DNA from: Melaminivora alkalimesophila
GTDB lineage: Bacteria; Pseudomonadota; Gammaproteobacteria; Burkholderiales; Burkholderiaceae_C
DNA: 9,495 nucleotides
Direction of reading: 5' to 3'
NCBI RefSeq assembly: GCF_000282995.1
Contig: NZ_ALEE01000446.1
Coordinates: forward strand, 1 to 9,495
The translations under genes and the position numbers were made by a program. This document shows positions 1-7,000 of this stretch, piece after piece. The notes under the pieces were generated by a model, which was not told where the DNA came from, searched no databases, and was given only the letters and a program-made list of their open reading frames with translations. Every line of letters starts with the position of its first letter. The first letter of the stretch is position 1.

Positions 1-2
1 AA

Positions 3-344
3 GCGGCGGTCGCCCAGGCCGAAGCCATCATCGACGCTGGCGTACAGAGCTTCATGCACTGGATGGACCTGCGCCGCCCGGCCGGCCAGTCGGGTGCAGT
101 GGTGCCGCTCATCCAGCAGCTGCACCGCCAGACCGACGAGTGGCGCACGGCCGAGATCGCCCGTGCCAAGAAACTGCTGGCCCGGGGCGAGGACATCGAC
201 ACCGTGCTCGAGGCGCTCTCGCGCGGCCTGTCGCAGAAGATGCTGCACGGCACGCTGGCCGAGCTGCGCGCCGGCGACGCCACGGCGCGCGAGCAGACGG
301 CCCAGGCCGTCTCGCGCCTGTTCCTGCGGCAAACGACACGGTAA
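3..344 (+). CDS. hemA: Glutamyl-tRNA reductase, C-terminal part (5' end outside window)
   Basis: HemA reduces glutamyl-tRNA(Glu) with NADPH to glutamate-1-semialdehyde, the first committed step of C5-pathway tetrapyrrole (haem) synthesis in the cytoplasm. Only the last 113 codons are present; the frame is open from base 3 and ends at TAA 342-344. Visible are the end of the segment after the NADP domain (AEAIIDAGVQSFMHWMDLR) and the helical dimerisation domain with VPLIQQLHRQTDEWR, ARAKKLLARGED and the family-typical SRGLSQKMLHGTLAELRAGD near the C terminus. Codon third positions are almost all G or C, in contrast with the genes that follow. In many beta-proteobacteria hemA is followed directly by prfA and prmC (known context, from memory); here a pilin cluster lies between. 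Identity is confident from the C-terminal motif and the neighbourhood. Confidence 0.93.
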   Translation, partial: AAVAQAEAIIDAGVQSFMHWMDLRRPAGQSGAVVPLIQQLHRQTDEWRTAEIARAKKLLARGEDIDTVLEALSRGLSQKMLHGTLAELRAGDATAREQTAQAVSRLFLRQTTR

Positions 345-438
345 CCCTGCGGGGCGTTCCTAGGGTGCCCCATCACCACCACAGCTGTTCGGCCCACTTA
401 CAACCCGACCAGCGGCAGCTTCGCGCGCCCGAGCGGCC

Positions 439-467
439 ATGACTCAAAGGTTGTCGCCTTCTAGAAT
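439..467 (+). promoter_or_regulatory. Candidate sigma70 promoter for the pilin operon
   Basis: ATGACT (439-444) matches the -35 consensus TTGACA at four of six bases. TAGAAT (462-467) matches the -10 consensus TATAAT at five of six. The spacer is exactly 17 bases. It lies about 110 bases upstream of the fimT start and is the best-spaced pair I found in the gap. It was found by eye only. P. aeruginosa minor pilin operons are under AlgR and other control, and I see no recognisable operator here. Confidence 0.4.
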
Positions 468-563
468 CGAGTTGCCAGCCTGCGCTCGAATGTGAGCCTT
501 GTGCAGGGACGACAGCAAGACACTTGCCTTCCGCTACCCCAACGCCCTCGCTTGCAAGGCACC

Positions 564-568
564 AGGAA
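564..568 (+). promoter_or_regulatory. Ribosome-binding site deciding the fimT start
   Basis: AGGAA lies nine bases before ATG 578. It favours that start over an in-frame TTG at 524, which would add 18 residues in front of an already normal prepilin leader. Confidence 0.65.
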
Positions 569-577
569 TCATCGAAC

Positions 578-1174
578 ATGCCCACCAAAGCGAACAATAT
601 TGGACGACCCAACCAGGGGATTACGCTCATTGAGCTTCTGGTTACGATTGCTGTTCTAGCTGTACTAGTGAGCATCGCAGCTCCATCCATGGCGCGTTTC
701 CTGGCTGACTGGCGGGCATCCAGCGCCATCAATGCTTTCACCGGAAGTCTGCGTCTGGCACGTACTGAAGCGATCGCGCGTGCCCGTCCGGTGGTCATGT
801 GTCGCGTCGCTACCGATACCAGTACCAGTTGCATCAGTTCCTCTGGAGCAAACGGCTTTGCCAGCGGTTGGATTGTCTTCGTCAACAACGATGGAGATGG
901 AAATTTCAATTACTCATCAACGAATGGTGACGAACTGCTGCTGCGACAGACTTCCCTGCGCGGCATCCAGGACATCACCCTGACCAGGCCCGGGCGTTTC
1001 GTATTTCTTCCGAATGGCCTGCTCAACTCCAACAACAACGCCGTCAATATCGACGCCAACGGCTATGTATCCACGAGTTCTACTCCCTGGGCACGCAAGG
1101 CACTCTGCATCAGCAAGCCCGGACGCATGCGACACGTCGCAGACAGCGCGGATTGCGGCAGCAATGAACGTTGA
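578..1174 (+). CDS. fimT: Type IV pilus minor pilin of the GspH/FimT family
   Basis: This is a minor pilin of 198 residues, inserted in the inner membrane, cut and N-methylated by PilD, and expected in the pilus priming/tip complex (FimT/FimU role). The leader is 14 residues and ends in Gly14. Cleavage gives ITLIELLVTIAVLAVLVSIA, with the canonical Glu at mature position 5; mature residue 1 is Ile rather than the usual Phe/Met. A hydrophobic alpha-1N helix follows, then LRLARTEAIARARPVVMC and the GspH/FimT signature GWIVFVNNDGDG. The C-terminal part has LCISKPGRMR and a final cysteine. ATG 578 was chosen for its AGGAA site. It opens a six-gene cluster, and its stop lies 23 bases before the preferred pilV start. 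Related FimT proteins in some species bind DNA for natural transformation; whether this one does cannot be read here. FimT versus FimU is a naming choice. Confidence 0.9.
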   Translation: MPTKANNIGRPNQGITLIELLVTIAVLAVLVSIAAPSMARFLADWRASSAINAFTGSLRLARTEAIARARPVVMCRVATDTSTSCISSSGANGFASGWIVFVNNDGDGNFNYSSTNGDELLLRQTSLRGIQDITLTRPGRFVFLPNGLLNSNNNAVNIDANGYVSTSSTPWARKALCISKPGRMRHVADSADCGSNER

Positions 1175-1186
1175 TATCAATGGAGC

Positions 1187-1190
1187 GGAG
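1187..1190 (+). promoter_or_regulatory. Ribosome-binding site deciding the pilV start
   Basis: GGAG ends seven bases before GTG 1198. The in-frame ATG at 1180 has no purine-rich site at the right distance, so the GTG start is preferred. Confidence 0.55.
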
Positions 1191-1197
1191 TCATATT

Positions 1198-1806
1198 GTG
1201 AACAGATCTTCGACCCTCCTGCCTGAGCAAGGCGCCACGCTGATTGAGGTATTGGTGGCAATGGTCATCATGGCCATTGCACTGTTGGGCATGGCAGGGG
1301 TAACCAGCGCCTCCATCAAATACAACCAGTTCTCCCGGATGCAAGCCAACGGCCTGAGCCTCGTCACCGACTATGCGGAGCGGGCTCGCGCCAACCTTAA
1401 CGGCTTCGATGATTACGGGATCACCGACTCCTATGCTCCGAGCACGCGCACGAGCGCAGCCACGAATCCGACGACGCCCATCGCAAACTGTATCGTGGAT
1501 GCCACCGACCCCACTCAGCCAACCAATACCTGCGGTACGCCGCTAGCCAACTATGACAAGGAACAATGGTTGACCACAGTCGCGAACCGCCTACCCGGCG
1601 GGACTGCCTATGTCGAGACCGAATTCACCCCTGCTCCACCGGACATGGAAAGCCTTCCGGCCACGCGCATCCTTAATATATGGTTGATATGGACGGCTCC
1701 AGAAGAAAGCAGTGGATTTGGCCGAGGTCGCAAAGACTGCCCAGCCGGCGCGAACATCAGCAACGCCGACTCCGTCAACTGCATGTCGTTTCGGATCACA
1801 TTATGA
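1198..1806 (+). CDS. pilV: Type IV pilus minor pilin / modification protein PilV
   Basis: This is a minor pilin of 202 residues from the preferred GTG start (ATG 1180 would add six). The leader ends in Gly12. The mature protein begins ATLIEVLVAMVIMAIALLGM, with Glu5 and the IEVLVAM..MAI helix typical of PilV/GspI. Further family features are the segment SRMQANGLSLVTDYAERARAN after the helix, WLTTVANRLPGGTAYV in the middle, and four cysteines in the globular part (in NCIVD, NTCGT, KDCPAG and VNCMSF) that could form two disulphides. The last codons overlap pilW by four bases (ATGA at 1803-1806), which implies translational coupling. In P. aeruginosa PilV works with FimU, PilW, PilX and PilE to prime pilus assembly and carry PilY1. 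Family is sure; the exact start is less so. Confidence 0.88.
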   Translation: MNRSSTLLPEQGATLIEVLVAMVIMAIALLGMAGVTSASIKYNQFSRMQANGLSLVTDYAERARANLNGFDDYGITDSYAPSTRTSAATNPTTPIANCIVDATDPTQPTNTCGTPLANYDKEQWLTTVANRLPGGTAYVETEFTPAPPDMESLPATRILNIWLIWTAPEESSGFGRGRKDCPAGANISNADSVNCMSFRITL

Positions 1807-2819
1807 GTCCATTCATGCATCCGCCACTGAGAAGATACTCAGAGAAACCCACTCCGCATGCGCAGACCGTCCAGGGCTTCACCCTCCTCGAACTCCTGAT
1901 CTCACTGACCATCGGATTGGTGATCCTCGCAGCCAGCCTTCAGGCATACGTTTCATCCAGCCGGAACAGCCGAATTTCCCAACTAGAAACCCAGCTCAAC
2001 GAAGATGGCATTCTCGCGTTGAATCTCATTCAACAGCAAGTCAAACAAGCAGGATATTCCCAGCAGCTTCGGCCGGCGTCTGAATCGACTGTCATGGGGA
2101 ATTATAGCGGTCTGGCGGTTCGCGGTTGTGATCATGGTTTCGACAACGTGGGGGCTCCCTTTGATAACCTGTCGTGCAAATCCGGGCCCGGTCCTGCAGC
2201 TCTCGCCATACGCTACGAAGCCACACCCGACAACACGTCACCAACAAACGCGGGGGATCCCACCAACTGCATCGGCAATGGTATTTTGAGAGTGGAACCA
2301 TCTCAGGTCGCACCGGCCATCAACCCGCCAGCAGGGCCGTATGCACTCGCCGACAATCGATACTTTGTGAAAACCAATGGAGGGCAACCGAGCCTCTCCT
2401 GCCAAGGGACGGAAAAATCCGGGAGCGGAGCCAATGCCATCGGTTCTGCACAGCCGCTGCTTCCGGACGTCGAAGACATGGTCATACGCTATGGCATAGC
2501 TACTCAGGGTTCGCTTGAGCTGGCCAGCAGCTATGACGTCATGAAACACCAGATCATCAAATACGCCACAGCCGCCGAAATAGATGCTCTGCCATCTTCA
2601 GGAACCATCACGGACCCAACCCAGGATCGGTGGTCGCGGGTGCTCAGCGTACGGATATGCGTGATCATGCGCAGCGAGCTCCCGGTCCAGGATGCGCCAG
2701 ACGGAGCCATGAAATACAAGGACTGTGAAAACGTCGATAGAGGCATAACCGACAACTATTTGCGACGAGCATTCACCACGACGGTCTTGCTGCGCAATCG
2801 CTTGGTGACCCCTCCATGA
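1803..2819 (+). CDS. pilW: Type IV pilus minor pilin PilW
   Basis: PilW is a large minor pilin (338 residues), comparable to GspJ of type II secretion and part of the tip priming complex. The start is the ATG inside the ATGA overlap with pilV; ATG 1815 is a possible internal alternative. The 25-residue leader ends in QG, and the mature protein begins FTLLELLISLTIGLVILAAS with Glu5. A coiled post-helix segment ends in IQQQVKQAGYSQ, the PilW-typical QQ..AGY pattern. The C-terminal part has QPLLPDVEDMVIRYG, then RWSRVLSVRICVIMRS and LRRAFTTTVLLRNR, all usual for PilW. Cysteines are present in pairs across the globular domain. It overlaps pilX by four bases. GC is low for this chromosome (45 % in 1981-2040). 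Confidence 0.92.
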   Translation: MSPFMHPPLRRYSEKPTPHAQTVQGFTLLELLISLTIGLVILAASLQAYVSSSRNSRISQLETQLNEDGILALNLIQQQVKQAGYSQQLRPASESTVMGNYSGLAVRGCDHGFDNVGAPFDNLSCKSGPGPAALAIRYEATPDNTSPTNAGDPTNCIGNGILRVEPSQVAPAINPPAGPYALADNRYFVKTNGGQPSLSCQGTEKSGSGANAIGSAQPLLPDVEDMVIRYGIATQGSLELASSYDVMKHQIIKYATAAEIDALPSSGTITDPTQDRWSRVLSVRICVIMRSELPVQDAPDGAMKYKDCENVDRGITDNYLRRAFTTTVLLRNRLVTPP

Positions 2820-3469
2820 CACTACGGATTTATATCCTGTCTATCATGCAAGAAAAATACAGCTGTCAGACAGCGCGGCTTCGCAAGCCTGCACCCAGCT
2901 ATCAACGAGGCACGGTCCTTGTTATTTCCCTGATCCTGATCGTCATCCTATCGTTACTGGGAACTTTTGCCATACGCAATGCAACCCAAGCCGAGCGCAG
3001 CGTCAATGGCATACGCTCCGCATATACAGCCAGGGAAGCGGCGGAGACGGCGTTGCGCTTCTGCGAACAGGTTGCCATCTATGATGGCGAAGACAAGGAA
3101 TATTCCGAATGGGGATCAACCGGACTGCGCTCGAAGATTATTAAGGATCCTGTTATTACATCAGAGCAGGACAGCAGTGCGAAATGGCGCAATGCCACCA
3201 ATTGGGAAGATGGAAGCCCTTCCCTAATTCGCGTGCCGGATAAATATTTCAAACGACACATAGGCGCCATGGCTGCAGCGGATTCGGCACAACTCAGCAA
3301 TCCGCCTCTATGCGTGATACAAAAGCTGGAAACCGTTAGCACTCCGAAATTAGAGGGCTACCTCATTACAGCACGTGGGTTTTCCAACAACGCAAGCTTC
3401 GATGGCTCGTCTGGCAAGGCCAAACTGGGCGGTGAGGCATGGATGCAGTCTCTTCTGACGCGTGGATGA
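2816..3469 (+). CDS. pilX: Type IV pilus minor pilin / assembly protein PilX
   Basis: This is a PilX-family minor pilin of 217 residues, equivalent to GspK of type II secretion and expected at or near the very tip next to PilY1. The start is the ATG of the overlap with pilW; ATG 2846 would shorten a rather long 32-residue leader to 22. Cleavage after QRG gives [17 protein letters not shown], so mature position 5 is Ile and not Glu. This resembles GspK, whose missing Glu5 fits a first-position subunit. The PilX N-terminal pattern continues with [15 protein letters not shown], then [13 protein letters not shown]. The C-terminal half has LCVIQKLE and [15 protein letters not shown], matching the usual cysteine and ITARG strand of the family. 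GC is about 50 % in 3121-3180. Confidence 0.88.
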   Translation: MTLRIYILSIMQEKYSCQTARLRKPAPSYQRGTVLVISLILIVILSLLGTFAIRNATQAERSVNGIRSAYTAREAAETALRFCEQVAIYDGEDKEYSEWGSTGLRSKIIKDPVITSEQDSSAKWRNATNWEDGSPSLIRVPDKYFKRHIGAMAAADSAQLSNPPLCVIQKLETVSTPKLEGYLITARGFSNNASFDGSSGKAKLGGEAWMQSLLTRG

Positions 3470-3497
3470 AGTGCTTCACAATTCTTCCCACACACAC

Positions 3498-3501
3498 AGG
3501 A
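3498..3501 (+). promoter_or_regulatory. Ribosome-binding site deciding the pilE start
   Basis: AGGA ends eight bases before ATG 3510. It supports that start over GTG 3462, which would overlap pilX and give an unusually long leader. Confidence 0.6.
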
Positions 3502-3509
3502 CTATCACG

Positions 3510-3983
3510 ATGATCGCACGAACGTTTCGGAAAGACGAAGGTTTTACGCTCATAGAATTGATGATCGTTGTAGCCATCATCGGCATCATTGCCGCGGTGG
3601 CCTTGCCCAACTACACCGAACACGTCAGACGTTCCAAGCGTAGCGAGGCTCAGGGAATCCTGCAGGAATCCGCACAGTTTATGCAACGCTATTATTCAGC
3701 CAATGATCGTTACACCCTGGATTCGGATTCCAACAACGATGCGACCAAGCGGATCCAGGTAGGCATGCTGCCTGCCGCTCTACAACAGTCCCCGAAAACA
3801 GGAACCCCAAGCTATACCATCGAAGTCAGCGCAGCCAATAATCCGCCTGCTTTTTTGCTCAAGGCCAAGCGGAGTGGCAGCATGGCGGTCGATCGCTGCG
3901 GTGATCTGACCTTGGACAGTTTGGGCGTCAAGGGACTGGAGAGCGCCGCAAGCGGACTCGCCGTAGGTGATTGCTGGCGCTAA
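3510..3983 (+). CDS. pilE: Type IVa minor pilin, PilE-like
   Basis: This is a small class IVa pilin of 157 residues. The 11-residue leader [11 protein letters not shown] is cut before [20 protein letters not shown], giving N-terminal Phe and Glu5. The sequence then reads [18 protein letters not shown] and [18 protein letters not shown], the common PilE minor-pilin pattern. A C-terminal disulphide loop is likely between Cys130 ([15 protein letters not shown]) and Cys155 (GDCWR at the C terminus). Its place in a PilVWX-PilY1 cluster argues for the minor pilin PilE, which in P. aeruginosa links the tip complex to the major pilin, rather than the major pilin. It starts 40 bases after pilX and ends 90 bases before pilY1. 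A minor role in DNA uptake, as for ComP-like pilins, cannot be excluded. Confidence 0.85.
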   Translation: MIARTFRKDEGFTLIELMIVVAIIGIIAAVALPNYTEHVRRSKRSEAQGILQESAQFMQRYYSANDRYTLDSDSNNDATKRIQVGMLPAALQQSPKTGTPSYTIEVSAANNPPAFLLKAKRSGSMAVDRCGDLTLDSLGVKGLESAASGLAVGDCWR

Positions 3984-4073
3984 ATCATCCATGCCTGAAG
4001 CCCGACACGTACCTCAGCATCACACAAGGCAAAAATTCCCTTGTTCCAGGGCGTTCACGAAGGGAGAACGATC
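3984..4073. other. pilE-pilY1 spacer with weak hairpin
   Basis: The 90-base gap is the longest inside the cluster. ACAAGG (4024-4029) can pair with CCTTGT (4039-4044) around a nine-base A-rich loop. No T tract follows, so it is unlikely to be a full terminator; it could reduce or stabilise the message ahead of pilY1. No promoter stands out. Confidence 0.3.
4062..4066 (+). promoter_or_regulatory. Strong ribosome-binding site of pilY1
   Basis: GGGAG ends seven bases before ATG 4074 and is the best ribosome-binding site in the cluster. It excludes the in-frame TTG at 4041 as start. Confidence 0.7.
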
Positions 4074-7000
4074 ATGAACTTTCGAAAAACGAAACAAGCC
4101 TCTGTCATGAAGTGGCGACATAGCCGATACAGCGCTGACACGCTTGGCTTGACCTTGGGTTTGGCTTTGACCCTGGCAGTGATTTTTCCGGGCAGCGCGC
4201 AGGCGGCCAGCGCGCCCGCTCAGGGCCCGCTGCTGAATGCAGTATCTGGAGCCAAACCCAATCTGATGTTTGTCCTGGACAATTCCGGATCGATGGCTCT
4301 GGAGTACCAAGAGGGGTATAACGTCAACAACGCTTGCACCAACGCCAGCGGAAATAACTGCACAACCAAGGTCTGCCCGGCAGGCTACTATACGGACACA
4401 CTGGTGCCAGGAACAACGGACAAATATATTCCGTATCGCGCTGCTGGGGGACAGTACTGCACCTCCCGCTCGAATGGGGGATCATACTACATCACCCCTA
4501 GCAATTATGTCGTGAACACCTATGGCTGGTATCAAATGCGATCCAGCGACATCAACACGCAGTACTACAATCCACGCATCACCTATCTGCCAAGAATAAA
4601 ACCGGACGGCAGCGCAGAAGCCAACAACTACACATTTGTCGACAACCAAGCATCAAAAATGTTTGGCTACCAAAGCGGAAACTATGGTCTATATCAGTCC
4701 TTCTATGTTCCGGACCACAAAGAGTCGACCAACAATTCAGTTCCTGCAGGCAGAAAATTCACCTATGTGAATTGTAACAACAACGCATGCTCGAGCCGCT
4801 CTTCCGTTGAAATAACGTTCACATCAACCGCCCCCGTACCCCTCCCTCTGAATCACCAGCGCACGGATTGCGGCGGCCCCGGGGCATCTACATGCCCCGC
4901 TACAGCAGAGCGCAAAAACATACTGAATTGGTACAAGTGGTACAGGACTCGTATTGCTGCCTTGAGCACGGCCATGGGCCAAGCCATCCATCCCTACGAA
5001 GACAAATTCAGAATCGGCTATGTCCAGTACAGCGACGCCGCAAGAAATTCCGGTGGCTACAGTTACAGAACCACCATCAATCGAGGCGTGCGTTATTTCC
5101 GTGACGAACCAGGAAACAACTGGAAAACCCAACTCTATACTTGGCTTTATGGGGTCGATGCCTTAGGCGGGACTCCGACCCATCAGATTTATTCCCTTGC
5201 TGCCAAATACTATGCCAGAACAAGCGATCGCAGCCAAGGAAACCCCTGGAAAAACGATCCCACCAGCACAGCCAACGAAACAGACGGTACCGATCTAGCC
5301 TGTCGCCGGTCCTATACGATTCTGTTTTCTGACGGGGCGTGGAACGATGCCAGTTCCAGCGAACTGCCAGCAGCACAATACACCAATCTCATAGGAACGA
5401 ATTTCAGCGGCAATCCCAACGGCAAGCCGGCGACCATGCAATATCGGCCTGCAGGAGCCAGCGGCCATAACGATGCGGATGAAGCGAAACGAATTGCTGC
5501 TCGCAGCATGTACGTTCCATACTCCAATGGCGGGAAAAGCAAGAACGGATTGGCGGACCTGGCTGCCAACTACTTCTGGAACTCGGATTTCAGTTCTCGC
5601 TTGCCGAATAATGTTCCACCAGTGCCCGGGCAGAACAACCCTACTTTCTGGCAGAACATGACCACCTTTACCATCGGCTGGGGCCTGACCCCTACGGGCG
5701 AGCGCAGTGATATTTCCGGAGGAAGGTTGACCTGGGCACAAATCGAGGACTATCGCAACAAATGGCTGGCGGGCGACCTCACTTATACCCAGCCCGAGTG
5801 GTCCGACGGCCGGACCATCGACCTTGCTACTGCCGGTGAGCACATGCGCATCAACGACTTCATCCACGCCGGGTTTGCTGGAGGCGGCAAAGCGTACAGC
5901 GTGTATTCTGGTGATGACGTACGCCGTGCCATTGATGACGCACTGAGCTCCATGGTGGGCAGCGGCAATGACGCCGGTGTTGCCGTGTCGGGAGATAGCG
6001 GGAATCTGAACAGTCTTGGAGGCCAAATCTCCTTCACCACCGAATACCAGACTTCAGACAATACTGGAGATATCAAAGGCTTTGCCTTGGACACCGATGG
6101 CGATTTTCTTAATGTGGACGCCACTGGGAAGCCGGTGCCTGTCTGGTCCGCGAATCTGCGCATGCCAACGGTTCAGAAACGCAAGATTTATGCGTTGTCG
6201 AACTACGACCCCGGTGTCAGCTCAGGAACGCGCCTGGAACTGAGCTACAACACCTCACTTTCCAGCCTGCCGGGCGATCTCAGAAGCGAACTCGATTCGG
6301 ATGGGTTGCAGAAATCCGACTCGACATTCATCCGCTACCTGTTGGGCCAGAACGGCCTGCAGAACCGCAATGGCGCTCCGTACCGCAATCGTGCTACCGG
6401 CATAGCCGCATCGGTGAACTCCCCTCCGGTCTACGTCGGCGGAAGGCAGGACATGGGGTATTCCAGCTACGGCGATGTGGCCGGCAGGGAAGACTACGCA
6501 GGCTATGTAGAGGGCAAGAAGGCTTTGCCTGCAGCCATTTACGCTGCCACCAACGACGGAAAGGTGCACGTGATCAACGCAGCCAAGTCGGACACGGAGG
6601 TGAACTCGGGCGGCTCACCGGTTCGCATGGGCGAACAGTTGGCTTCATTCATGCCCAAGGGAGCCATGGGAAAGCAGACGACTCTTGCCGATCCCAACTA
6701 CCAGTTCGAATATGTTCTGGATGGTCCACTGGCTGAGGAAGACATCTACAGCGGGACCTCCTGGAAGCAAGTGGTCCTTGGCAGTGGCGGGCGCGCTGGC
6801 AAGTTTCTGTTTGCGCTCAACTCGCCGCTCAACGCCAGGGACCGGACCCCAACCAAGAACGATTTCCTTTGGGAAGTGGATGACAAGACACCGGGTTATG
6901 GCGACCTGGGCAATGTGACCAATACCCCAACAGCCGGGCAATTGGATGACGGAACTTGGGTCATGCTCAACACCAGCGGACATTATGCCGGCGCAGGTAG

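Larger units (their letters stand above)
345..577. other. Intergenic region between hemA and the pilin cluster
   Basis: This 233-base gap holds no supportable gene. Just after the hemA stop, GGGGC (351-355) can pair with GCCCC (367-371) around an 11-base loop, but no T tract follows, so a terminator is only a weak possibility. The sequence then reads CATCACCACCAC, with no evident role. A candidate sigma70 promoter lies at 439-467 and a good ribosome-binding site at 564-568. By hand count, GC falls from about 63 % (361-420) to about 60 % (481-540) and 52 % (541-600), so the compositional shift begins here. Confidence 0.6.

Noticed and set aside
371..382. CATCACCACCAC, resembling a His-tag or vector remnant
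   Set aside because: It is not in a real gene, no vector sequence surrounds it, and a 12-base run of this kind can arise by chance.
524..577. Upstream TTG start extending fimT by 18 residues
   Set aside because: It has no ribosome-binding site, and the ATG at 578 gives a normal 14-residue prepilin leader with AGGAA well placed.
373..909. Minus-strand frame of 178 codons opposite the promoter region and fimT
   Set aside because: It covers the fimT prepilin leader and helix, which are certain, and its product shows no family pattern.
4041..4073. Upstream TTG start for pilY1
   Set aside because: GGGAG precedes ATG 4074 at ideal distance, and the signal peptide is complete from there.
578..4073. 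Possibility that the pilins are type II secretion pseudopilins (GspH-I-J-K)
   Set aside because: The set is followed by PilY1 and includes a PilE-like type IVa pilin, and the PilV, PilW and PilX patterns fit type IV pili. No gsp genes are present in the window.
5295..6026. Long open frame on the minus strand inside pilY1
   Set aside because: It is antisense to a clear PilY1 coding region, has no recognisable domain, and reads like the reverse translation of a Gly/Asn-rich gene.
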